Notes: generated from the letters alone by a model not told the origin. A stretch of 6,456 nucleotides of DNA from an uncultured bacterium (GCA_946885425.1 CAMPGJ010000064.1:1-6456), one strand, 5' to 3'. Positions 1-6,456 are shown, numbered from the stretch's first letter. A program made the numbers and translations.

Positions 1-36
1 GATATATAGATAAGCTATTTATAGTAGAATGTAAGT

Positions 37-156
37 ATGAAAATGAAATTTTATTTGCGGGATAAAAGAATCCTTGACCTCATTAAGAAAAACACAAGTA
101 AGGACGGGCAAAAAAAGTTTTTTGCGTTATTAAAAAGAGTTTCTCAAGGGAAATAA
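37..156 (+). CDS. possible small basic protein (39 aa), unrecognised
   Basis: This is a 39-codon ORF from ATG to TAA. Its frame is closed upstream by stops at 7-9, 22-24 and 25-27, so it is not the tail of a longer gene. The product is lysine-rich, with two helix-like amphipathic stretches (RILDLIKKN and KKFFALLKRVSQ), and has no motif I recognise. No convincing ribosome binding site lies before the ATG, and only 36 bases of upstream sequence are visible, so a promoter cannot be judged. It converges on the zinc-ribbon gene, with 14 bp between the two stop codons. The composition looks protein-like, but an ORF this short in AT-rich DNA can easily arise by chance. It could also be non-coding. 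Confidence 0.3.
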   Translation: MKMKFYLRDKRILDLIKKNTSKDGQKKFFALLKRVSQGK

Positions 157-162
157 AAGCCA

Positions 163-179
163 GACGTGTTTTAGACGTC
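163..179 (-). terminator. weak candidate terminator hairpin at the 3' end of the zinc-ribbon gene
   Basis: GACGT (163-167) and ACGTC (175-179) form a 5-bp inverted repeat with a 7-base loop that contains the TAA stop of the minus-strand gene. Read on the minus strand, the stem is followed by TGGC and then a T-rich stretch (TTTTATTT). The short stem makes it a weak intrinsic terminator at best. Nothing stronger is seen between the two convergent ORFs. Confidence 0.3.
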
Positions 180-626
180 AACCCGCTTCTCTGACACCTT
201 GAATTCAAATTTATTAAAGAAAAGCCATTTGTGTACTTTCTCTTCTTTATTAATGCCCGCAAGAATATCCTCATTGTTTTTTGAAAGCAGTGCTTTCATT
301 CTCCAGGCAGTTTTGTAGGTGACACCAAGTTGTTGTTGTAGTTGCTTAGCAGTAATTTTACCCTCTGTCTGGGTCATAAGGAAAAGAGCATAGAACCAAA
401 GCCGGAGGGGAGTGGTAGATTTTTCAAAGATTGTTCCGGAGAGAGGATAAAGCTGGTGCCGGCATGATTTACAAACGTACGTACTCCTTCCTTTAACCTT
501 ATAATGTTTGGTTGTCTTTTTACAGCGGCCGCAGTTGATACCTTTTGGAAAACGGAGGCGTCTTATCTCTTCCATACAGACAGCTTCACTGGGGAAACGG
601 GAGCTGAATTGAGATATCGTAAACAT
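171..626 (-). CDS. stand-alone IS1595-type transposase N-terminal domain (zinc ribbon + HTH), no DDE domain
   Basis: The 151-aa product matches the DNA-binding N-terminus of IS1595/IS1016-type transposases. Residues 1-25 (MFTISQFSSRFPSEAVC...) are the usual opening. A zinc ribbon follows with CxxC pairs at C32/C35 and C52/C55, then the family block LSGTIFEKSTTPLRLWFY near residues 62-79, then a helix-turn-helix near 90-110 (LGVTYKTAWRM). IS1595 transposases normally continue into a DDE domain. Here the sequence departs at about residue 124, where the first catalytic Asp would be expected, and ends after about 27 unrelated basic/aromatic residues. I saw no DDE remnant in the other minus-strand frames as far as position 1. 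A GTG at 659 would add 11 residues, but the ATG at 626 is preferred because the family start is MFT-like and the promoter -10 (640-645) lies downstream of the GTG. It may be a decayed element or a domesticated DNA-binding protein; transposition activity is not expected. Confidence 0.8.
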   Translation of the reverse strand: MFTISQFSSRFPSEAVCMEEIRRLRFPKGINCGRCKKTTKHYKVKGRSTYVCKSCRHQLYPLSGTIFEKSTTPLRLWFYALFLMTQTEGKITAKQLQQQLGVTYKTAWRMKALLSKNNEDILAGINKEEKVHKWLFFNKFEFKVSEKRVDV

Positions 627-639
627 AGTATCATAAATG

Positions 640-669
640 AGTATATTGAAGCTGATCACTTGTTGTCAA
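640..669 (-). promoter_or_regulatory. near-consensus sigma70-type promoter for the zinc-ribbon gene
   Basis: On the minus strand a perfect -35 TTGACA (664-669) is followed by an 18-bp spacer and the -10 TATACT (640-645, one mismatch to consensus). Transcription should begin near 632-634, leaving a leader of only about 6-8 bases before the ATG at 626. No Shine-Dalgarno sequence fits in that space, so translation would be leaderless or nearly so. The promoter decides the start codon, because the upstream GTG at 659 falls inside the spacer. Confidence 0.7.
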
Positions 670-691
670 GGGATAACTAATAAATTGCCTA

Positions 692-719
692 TTGACGGGG
701 ATAAGGCTTCTGTTATACA
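692..719 (+). promoter_or_regulatory. probable promoter for the Wzy_C/TPR gene
   Basis: TTGACG (692-697) serves as -35, with a 16-bp spacer and TATACA (714-719) as -10. A TGT immediately before the -10 gives an extended -10 (TGnTATACA). The start of transcription would be near 726, giving a leader of roughly 30 bases. It is divergent from the minus-strand promoter at 640-669, so the two genes share one short control region. Confidence 0.55.
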
Positions 720-728
720 TTTGATTTA

Positions 729-747
729 GATTAAATATTCTTTAATC
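729..747 (+). promoter_or_regulatory. perfect 7-bp inverted repeat in the 5' leader of the Wzy_C/TPR gene
   Basis: GATTAAA (729-735) and TTTAATC (741-747) are perfect reverse complements around a 5-base centre (TATTC), ending 8 bases before the ATG at 756. The element sits just downstream of the predicted transcription start, in the region where a Shine-Dalgarno sequence would normally lie. It could be a weak AT-rich RNA hairpin affecting initiation, or a dyad operator for a DNA-binding protein. The symmetry is seen directly; the role is inferred. Confidence 0.35.
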
Positions 748-755
748 ATTTATAT

Positions 756-3047
756 ATGAGACAGCAACTAACTTCCTACGTAGATCACGCAATAACCTTC
801 CTTTTATTGATTGTTGCTGGATTAACACCACTCCTTTTCCTCAACCAGACAACAGAATTTTATGAGATGCCAAAGTTGGCATTCTTAGTTGTTTCAACAG
901 TACTTCTTCTTGGTCTTTGGATTTTTTCATGGATTTTAAAAGGAAAGGTAGTTATTACTAGAACGCCTTTGGATATACCATTACTTCTTTTAATAGTTGT
1001 CGTTCTCCTCTCAACATACTTTAGTGCAACAAAATTTGCAGCAATTTATGGTAACTTCCCGAAAGTTCATGGATCCACAGTCTCTTGGATCACTTATATA
1101 CTATTATATTTTGTAACAGTTTCTCATCTCAAAAATCTTAGCCAAATCAAGAATTTCATGTACGTCCTTTACGGTAGTGGTGTATTAGTAGCCTTTGTTA
1201 CGTTATTATCTTTCTTTAATATTTTCCTTCCATTTGATTTTGCAAAATCTGTAACGTTTACACCGACAGGTTCATCTTTCTCAACAATTGCTTTCCTTCT
1301 CCTTCTCTTACCTTTACCAATATTGTCTATTCTCCACGCAAATAAATACTTACCGACCAATGTATCAGTAGCTCTTGCGACATTGTTCGGCGTCACAATA
1401 GCTTTGGTCGGGTCATTGCCTAGCTATGTTGCACTATTGATTGCTTTCGCACTCTGCTTGTTTATCTCAAAGCCACAGCAGGTCAAGAAGTCTTTGCCAT
1501 TATTTATAGTTCCTGTTGCTGCTACACTTTTGACGCTCGTCTTTGCTTATCTTCCTATGGGGAACGTTAATAAACTGCAGCAAATGGAAGCCAATTTTCC
1601 TAAAGAAATCCAGCTGCCACTCGCAATATCTTGGAAAATATCAGCATCTGCATTCAGAGATGCTCCATTTATCGGAACAGGTCCTTCTACCTATCTTTTT
1701 AACTTCACAACATATAAGCCATTAGAATTCAACCAACTTAACTTCTGGAATTTTTCTTTCGACACTGCACACAATGAATTCTTGCAAGTCCTTGGTACAC
1801 TCGGAGTAGTAGGATTCATATCTCTCATAATCTTGAGTTTTGTTATCCTCAATATTAGTAGAAAGAACCTTTCAGCAGAACATGAATCTTCACGTAATAG
1901 TGATAATTCAAATGCCCTTTTACCTGGTTTGGCTGTAAGCGGTTTGCTTTCGATCGTCCTGTTCGCTATCCATGCAACGACACTAGTATCGATCGTAGTT
2001 ACACTCTTTATGCTGGCTGCATTGATGGCATCACAGAAGTCTATCCGTGAGAAAGTAACCGAGCTGTCTTTGGGACTCAAGGCGACAACTTCCGGCAACA
2101 AGCAATTCGATCTTTTCCCAGTCATAGTATTCATCGTCTTCCTCGTAGGAGCAGTACCACTCATGTATCAAGTGTTTAATACTGTAGCTGCAGATTACTA
2201 CCACCGCAAGGCTCTTACTCAGGCAAATAAAAGTGGCAATTTAACATATGAGTATCTTCAAAAGGCTGAAAGAATGAGCCCATACATAGATCTTTATAGA
2301 GTTGATATGGCACAGACTAATTTCGCTCTTGCAAATGCAATCGCAGCTAAAAAGGGTCCTACAAAGGAAAACCCAGAAGGCACATTGACAGATCAGGACA
2401 AAAAAACAATTCAAACACTTCTCGCTCAGTCTATCAATGAAGGAAAAGCAGCTGTAGCCCTCAATCCTCGATCAGCACGAAACTGGGAAGTATTGGCTTC
2501 TATCTACAGAAACATCACAGGTGTTGCGAACAATGCCCTCGCATTCTCACTTGATGCATACGGCCAGGCAATCCAGAGAGATCCATTAAACCCAGCACTC
2601 CGTGTCAGTGTAGGCGGAATCTATCATTCAATTAAAAACTATGACTTATCCAGTAGATTCTTCTCAGACGCAGCTAACCTGAAACCAGATTATGCGACAG
2701 CATACTTCAACTTATCTATTGCTCTTCGAGACAAAGGTGATTTCCAAAATGCAGCTAGAGTAGCAGAGCAGACTGTAGCACTCCTGGCAAAGAACCCAAA
2801 GAGTGAAGATTACAAAGTAGCAACAGCGCTCTTAAAAGACCTGAAAGAAAAAGCCGAAGACCAGGCAGCAACCTTAAAAGAACAACAGGCATCAGCTCTT
2901 AACAATCCAAATTTACCAAAGGTAGCTGATCTTGAAGGGAAACCAGAAGATGCAACACCAGCAGCTGTAAAAGCAAATCCAAAAGCAAACCTTCCAGCTA
3001 CTCCAACACCAACAAAAAAACCATCCCCAACACCTAGCGACAACTAA
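756..3047 (+). CDS. O-antigen ligase/polymerase-like (Wzy_C) polytopic membrane protein with C-terminal TPR domain
   Basis: The 763-aa product has about 12 hydrophobic segments between residues 12 and 472. A long extracytoplasmic loop (about 265-345) carries the Wzy_C signatures: GTGPSTY at 307-313 and H339-N340 in AHNEFLQVLGTLGVVGF. The conserved His of this loop is important in WaaL/PglL-type enzymes, which transfer or polymerise undecaprenyl-linked glycans. The Arg usually found four residues before the loop Trp appears to be Leu289 (Trp293). From about 480 the protein is soluble, with TPR-like helix pairs (NPRSARNWEVLASIY near 570, RDPLNPALRV near 608, KPDYATAYFNLSIAL near 643). It ends in a Pro/Thr/Ala/Lys-rich tail (733-763). 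An in-frame stop at 732-734 and the ATG at 756 fix the start; no Shine-Dalgarno is visible. The membrane-plus-TPR layout resembles proteins I associate with CPR bacteria. The exact reaction (glycan ligase, polymerase or O-oligosaccharyltransferase) cannot be told from sequence. Confidence 0.85.
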   Translation: MRQQLTSYVDHAITFLLLIVAGLTPLLFLNQTTEFYEMPKLAFLVVSTVLLLGLWIFSWILKGKVVITRTPLDIPLLLLIVVVLLSTYFSATKFAAIYGNFPKVHGSTVSWITYILLYFVTVSHLKNLSQIKNFMYVLYGSGVLVAFVTLLSFFNIFLPFDFAKSVTFTPTGSSFSTIAFLLLLLPLPILSILHANKYLPTNVSVALATLFGVTIALVGSLPSYVALLIAFALCLFISKPQQVKKSLPLFIVPVAATLLTLVFAYLPMGNVNKLQQMEANFPKEIQLPLAISWKISASAFRDAPFIGTGPSTYLFNFTTYKPLEFNQLNFWNFSFDTAHNEFLQVLGTLGVVGFISLIILSFVILNISRKNLSAEHESSRNSDNSNALLPGLAVSGLLSIVLFAIHATTLVSIVVTLFMLAALMASQKSIREKVTELSLGLKATTSGNKQFDLFPVIVFIVFLVGAVPLMYQVFNTVAADYYHRKALTQANKSGNLTYEYLQKAERMSPYIDLYRVDMAQTNFALANAIAAKKGPTKENPEGTLTDQDKKTIQTLLAQSINEGKAAVALNPRSARNWEVLASIYRNITGVANNALAFSLDAYGQAIQRDPLNPALRVSVGGIYHSIKNYDLSSRFFSDAANLKPDYATAYFNLSIALRDKGDFQNAARVAEQTVALLAKNPKSEDYKVATALLKDLKEKAEDQAATLKEQQASALNNPNLPKVADLEGKPEDATPAAVKANPKANLPATPTPTKKPSPTPSDN

Positions 3048-3061
3048 TTAACTCCTGATAC

Positions 3062-3090
3062 ACTCAGTGTCTAAAAAAATTGCATTGAGT
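3062..3090 (+). other. imperfect hairpin without a T-tract, in the 131-bp gap after the Wzy_C/TPR gene
   Basis: ACTCAGTG (3062-3069) pairs with CATTGAGT (3083-3090) with one G-T wobble, and T3070 can wobble with G3082. The loop is an A-rich 11 bases. What follows is A-rich (AGAAAAATAAAAC) rather than T-rich, so it is not a standard intrinsic terminator. It could stabilise the upstream 3' end or be incidental. The rest of the gap to 3178 shows no convincing promoter; TTGAGA at 3145-3150 has no matching -10 at normal spacing. Confidence 0.25.
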
Positions 3091-3178
3091 AGAAAAATAA
3101 AACAATCATTATTTTGCGAGAAGAATGGTGGAATATCTAAAACCTTGAGAACACAGATCTGAATAGTAGTCATTAATT

Positions 3179-5245
3179 ATGGTGCATATTTCGAAATATA
3201 TATCTGCCCGATTAAAAAGAGTTATCACTCTCCGGAATGGGGAGATACTCTTTTTTCTATTCCTCGGGTTTCTTCTTTTACAATTTACTTCTAGAAGTAT
3301 TGTAGCCGGAGATACAGCGGAGTTTATCGGTGCTGCTTCGGTCGGAGGAGTTGTGCATGCTCCCGGATACCCACTATATAGTCTATTAACACATATTTTG
3401 GCTTTGATTCCTCTGGGAGATATAGCCTGGAAAATAAATGCTTTTTCTGCATTAACCAGTACGCTTGTATTGTTCACTATTTATATGATTATTAAAAAGA
3501 TAACGAAGAGTTCTATCGCAGGATTAATTGGTGTGTTATTTCTATTTATCAATGAAACCTTTCTTCTTTATTCTTTCGTTGCTGAAGTGCATTCTCTGAA
3601 TATACTACTAATGAGCGCGTTTATCTTTTTTGCTTTGATTTTCTGGCAAACGAAGCAATTGAAATATTTCTATCTTGCATCTTTTTGCATTGGATTGGGC
3701 TTTGCGCATAACCAGAGTATTATTTTTACTCTCCCGAGTTGGATCATTATCCTATGGTTCAAACGACACAAGCTTTTTCTCAGACCCTTTCTTTATAGTT
3801 TTTTTCTTGTTTTGAGTGGATTTTTTCTTTATGCTTATACTTTATTTATGGCGAGTAGCAATCCACCAATGAATTGGGGTCGTGTTAACGATTTTCCTAC
3901 CTTTTTATCTTTTCTCCTCCGTCAGGATTTCGGCTCTTTCACATTGAATGCGAGCTCAGCTGTCGCGCCTGTACAATTCATGTCACTCCCTTATTACTTG
4001 GGGCTATTTTTTTCAAATACCTGGTTTTTTCTACCACTAGTAGGATATGCAATATATAAACTTTATCCGAAGCAAAAATTTTTTCTTTTCACCATTATCT
4101 CATTATTTTTCTGTACTGGTCCTCTCCTATACTCCTTAATGAATGTCCCAGTTCTTAACATTGTGCACCAGGCAAATGTTCAGCAATATTATGGGTATAG
4201 TCATTTCCTCGTGGTTATCCTAGCAGGAGTCGGATTTTCTTATGTTTTACAACACTTTCCTAAGTATAAAAATCTGATCATTGCTTGCTCATTGATTATT
4301 ATTTTTTTCCCGCTCGTAGAAGAAATACATACGATCCGCCAAGATACAAAGCATATTGTATTTGATACTATTCAGGCTCAGTTTGCGCAACTTCCGCCAC
4401 ATGCAGTTATTATCACTTGTTCTGACAGCCTGCAAATGCCGAGTTATTATTTTCAATATGCTCTGCATAATCGCCCTGATGTTACTGTATTTAATTTATG
4501 TCTTGCCAATAGCTCTTGGTATAAGCAAAATATAGCTGACGTAAGCCCTTCAGTTAAACCGTTTCTAGAAAAAAACGGGTTAAACTATCGGCGTATTTGT
4601 GCAGAACTTGCTTCGAAAGGTACGTTATATGTATATCCTTGGTTCCCTGAACTTAATACAATATTTACGGGTTGTACAGTTATCCCTTATGGTCTAGTAA
4701 ATAAAGTTGTGCCGGATAAGTCTGTACCACAACTTGAAAAAATAAAAGATATGAACGATATGGTTTGGAAAAGATTTTTAGGAAATGATAAATATAATTT
4801 TCTTAAAAAATCTGATATACGCTCAAGGGAAGCATTGTTTTATTTGGCAGATCAAAGAAACTTTTTAGGGTTATATTACCTGATCCATAATAAGGAAAAC
4901 TGGGCCCATACTGAGTTTGTAGCATCTCAGAATCTTACAGATAATTCGGGTAATGCTATAGCGAATGAAGTAGTTATTTTAATCAGAGAGAAGCAATTAA
5001 CAAAGGCATTTGATCTCGTTGAACTCGGACTGCAGCGCGATCCTGGTAATGCCTTACTTTATAAAGAAGCAGGTATGCTTTATTTAAATATGAATCAACC
5101 TAAAGAGGCAATGGTGAATTTCAGGACGTTTCTTGAGTTCCATACAAATGATGTTGATGCTCCAAAGATCCAAGAGATGATAAATCAATATACTTCCAAA
5201 ATAAATGGTAATGATCACATCGAAGTAGAGAGCGCTTCTCATTGA
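3179..5245 (+). CDS. DUF2723/TMEM260-like (GT117) membrane glycosyltransferase with C-terminal TPR
   Basis: The 688-aa product carries the DUF2723 hallmark after its first membrane segment (about 22-38): GDTAEF at 44-49, then VVHAPGYPLYSLL with H60, P62, G63, Y64 and P65, then AWKINAFSAL. About ten further hydrophobic segments run to about residue 380, as in GT-C-fold enzymes. The soluble part keeps a second family block: ITCSDSLQMPSYYFQYAL around 412-429, then RPDV (432-435), NLCLANSSWY. Bacterial DUF2723 proteins have the form 'TNGDNDTFPLWY...RpDV...NLsLLnt.WY', as I recall. Human TMEM260 of this family is a protein O-mannosyltransferase, so transfer of a sugar from a polyprenyl donor to a surface protein is the likely role; the actual sugar and acceptor are unknown. 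Residues about 592-655 form a TPR (LVELGLQRDPGNALLYKEAG). An in-frame TAG at 3167-3169 limits the start to the ATG at 3179. No Shine-Dalgarno is seen. The next gene follows after 31 bp. Confidence 0.82.
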   Translation: MVHISKYISARLKRVITLRNGEILFFLFLGFLLLQFTSRSIVAGDTAEFIGAASVGGVVHAPGYPLYSLLTHILALIPLGDIAWKINAFSALTSTLVLFTIYMIIKKITKSSIAGLIGVLFLFINETFLLYSFVAEVHSLNILLMSAFIFFALIFWQTKQLKYFYLASFCIGLGFAHNQSIIFTLPSWIIILWFKRHKLFLRPFLYSFFLVLSGFFLYAYTLFMASSNPPMNWGRVNDFPTFLSFLLRQDFGSFTLNASSAVAPVQFMSLPYYLGLFFSNTWFFLPLVGYAIYKLYPKQKFFLFTIISLFFCTGPLLYSLMNVPVLNIVHQANVQQYYGYSHFLVVILAGVGFSYVLQHFPKYKNLIIACSLIIIFFPLVEEIHTIRQDTKHIVFDTIQAQFAQLPPHAVIITCSDSLQMPSYYFQYALHNRPDVTVFNLCLANSSWYKQNIADVSPSVKPFLEKNGLNYRRICAELASKGTLYVYPWFPELNTIFTGCTVIPYGLVNKVVPDKSVPQLEKIKDMNDMVWKRFLGNDKYNFLKKSDIRSREALFYLADQRNFLGLYYLIHNKENWAHTEFVASQNLTDNSGNAIANEVVILIREKQLTKAFDLVELGLQRDPGNALLYKEAGMLYLNMNQPKEAMVNFRTFLEFHTNDVDAPKIQEMINQYTSKINGNDHIEVESASH

Positions 5246-5276
5246 TTTATTGTTGCTTCGAGGGTAGTATAGAGAA

Positions 5277-6456
5277 ATGCGTGTCATTAAGATATTTTCT
5301 ATCTCTGTTTTTGCCGTTATTTCATTGGTATTTCTCTTGTATCTTTTTGCTTTTTTTCAGCTGAATATTTTAGCATTAATGCTGAATAATGATCCCAAAA
5401 GTATTGGGATTTTGAAGGATAAAAATGAAATTAGTGCTTCATTGAAAGACAATAAAATGGTTCCTGAGATTGTTGTTGCGGAGCCTGATTATATTGTTTT
5501 TTCTCTGGCTAAAGCTATGAGTGGACAGGATCATTTTTATGAGAAGTATGTGCTTGTTGCCATACCGCAGTCTTTTATTTGGCAGAAAAATACCATTGAT
5601 GAGGGAATGCTGCTGATGGATAATACGTTATTTATTATGGATATAAACGCTTCTGAATTGCAGGCGATTAGTCCGGTTGTAGGCCACCTGTTTGTAAAAG
5701 AATATTTTCCTGAGAGAAAAATAAAATCCTATCCGAAGACGACGGTTATGAGTAAGGATGAGTATTTGAAATATCGGGAATCGAGCCTTGAAAAGAGGCT
5801 AGAAAGTTTGGGCTTGGAGACAGAGAAAGTAGTAGACGGAATAAATAAGATTCTCGGTGATATTGAAAAAGCAAACAGTATGATTGGGCAAAATCAGAGA
5901 ATAATTAATGAAGCCCAAGCGGTCACAGATACTAAATCTAAGAATAATGCTGTTCGAAAGAAAATGGATAAAGAAATCGCGCAGGGAAAAAAGAATATTA
6001 GTGACTGGAATAATATATTGCAGGGCAATAGGACTAAGCTTGCAAGATATCAATCATACAAAACTCTTCTTGAGAAACAGAAAGATATTATGCACAGTAA
6101 ACAGCAGAATATTAGCAATGAGCTGGGCGTATTTGAGCCGACTGACACGATAAAGGTCTTATTTGGTTATTGTCCCAAAAGAGAATGGGTTCCCGTTCGA
6201 CATGCTCAGGGTCTGAGTTTTGATCGAAGACCTGGTTTGCGGCAAGGAATGACAAATGGTGGGGATTGCGAAAATAAAGAAATACTGATCGGGTATCTTG
6301 ATACAATGGTGCATGAGTATCTGCATTACGCTAGTTTTATTTCCAAGGAAAAAAAGTTTAGTAATGCATTTTTTGATGAGGGTTTGACAGAATATTTTGC
6401 GAGGAAGGTGTTAGAAAAAAGTTTGGGGAAAAGTACTGTTTTGGGATATCCTGTGC
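5277..6456 (+). CDS. membrane-anchored coiled-coil gluzincin metalloprotease (HExxH...E), 3' end beyond window
   Basis: An open frame runs from the ATG at 5277 to the window edge (393 complete codons, no stop), so the C-terminus is missing. Residues about 7-28 form a single hydrophobic segment after a short basic N-terminus (MRVIK), consistent with a signal anchor that places the rest outside the membrane. Residues 30-160 have no recognised domain. Residues about 163-282 are rich in Lys, Glu and Gln with repeated heptad-like leucine/isoleucine spacing, a likely coiled coil. Then comes the zincin signature MVHEYLHYA (H346, E347, H350), followed by FFDEGLTEYF, where E368, 18 residues after H350, is the likely third zinc ligand, as in peptidase-MA-type gluzincins. 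The start is 31 bp after the glycosyltransferase stop, so the two are probably co-transcribed. GAGGG at 5260-5264 is about 12 bases from the ATG, a weak and distant ribosome binding site. The substrate is unknown; the exact subfamily is not recognised. Confidence 0.8.
   Translation, partial: MRVIKIFSISVFAVISLVFLLYLFAFFQLNILALMLNNDPKSIGILKDKNEISASLKDNKMVPEIVVAEPDYIVFSLAKAMSGQDHFYEKYVLVAIPQSFIWQKNTIDEGMLLMDNTLFIMDINASELQAISPVVGHLFVKEYFPERKIKSYPKTTVMSKDEYLKYRESSLEKRLESLGLETEKVVDGINKILGDIEKANSMIGQNQRIINEAQAVTDTKSKNNAVRKKMDKEIAQGKKNISDWNNILQGNRTKLARYQSYKTLLEKQKDIMHSKQQNISNELGVFEPTDTIKVLFGYCPKREWVPVRHAQGLSFDRRPGLRQGMTNGGDCENKEILIGYLDTMVHEYLHYASFISKEKKFSNAFFDEGLTEYFARKVLEKSLGKSTVLGYPV

Noticed and set aside
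3..65. A 20-codon open stretch ending in TAA at 63-65, possibly the C-terminus of an upstream gene.
   Set aside because: It is too short to distinguish from chance in AT-rich DNA, has no motif, and overlaps the possible 39-aa ORF. Upstream sequence would settle it.
108..125. Perfect inverted repeat GCAAAAAA / TTTTTTGC with a 2-base centre.
   Set aside because: The centre is too tight for a normal hairpin loop, the repeat is mostly A/T runs, and it lies inside the possible small ORF. It is not called a terminator.
627..659. GTG start at 657-659 extending the zinc-ribbon protein by 11 residues.
   Set aside because: The GTG lies inside the promoter spacer, upstream of the -10, and family members begin near the MFTISQF position.
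150..720. A complete IS1595-family insertion sequence with terminal inverted repeats.
   Set aside because: I found no matching terminal repeats or target duplication around the gene, and the DDE domain is absent.
1691..2164. A 157-codon open frame on the minus strand inside the Wzy_C/TPR gene.
   Set aside because: It is antisense to a well-supported coding region, has no recognisable domain and no sign of its own promoter.
5799..6306. Several open frames of 60-85 codons on both strands near the right end.
   Set aside because: They overlap the protease frame that starts at 5277, which has clear transmembrane, coiled-coil and HExxH features. They are shadows of it.

Overview
The window looks like a low-GC bacterial genome fragment, most likely from the Candidate Phyla Radiation (Patescibacteria: Parcubacteria or Microgenomates type). 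This placement is inferred from three things. The TPR-fused Wzy_C membrane protein has the sequence style I associate with those groups. The IS1595-type zinc-ribbon protein is of a kind also common there. None of the main genes has a clear well-spaced Shine-Dalgarno site. The standard code fits: TGA is used as a stop and TGG as Trp. No marker gene is present, so the placement is tentative.

Layout. Positions 1-170 hold only a possible 39-codon ORF. On the minus strand, 171-626 encodes a stand-alone IS1595-type zinc-ribbon/helix-turn-helix protein that lacks the DDE catalytic domain. It has a near-consensus promoter that would give an almost leaderless mRNA. A short divergent intergenic region (627-755) carries this promoter and a second one facing right, followed by a perfect inverted repeat in the leader of the next gene. 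On the plus strand are three genes in a row: a 763-aa O-antigen ligase/Wzy_C-like polytopic protein with a C-terminal TPR domain (756-3047); a 688-aa DUF2723/TMEM260-like (GT117) membrane glycosyltransferase, also ending in a TPR (3179-5245); and, 31 bp further on, a membrane-anchored coiled-coil protein with a HExxH...E gluzincin metalloprotease signature (5277 to beyond the window end).

How the genes may work together. The first two plus-strand proteins belong to families that use lipid-linked sugars on the outer face of the cytoplasmic membrane: transfer or polymerisation of glycans, and O-mannosyl-type protein glycosylation. Both end in TPR modules, which suggests protein-protein scaffolding. 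The third gene adds a surface-anchored protease. A cell-surface glycoprotein assembly and processing locus is the simplest reading, but it is an inference from families and order. I see no CRISPR array, tRNA, rRNA, complete insertion sequence or defence system here.
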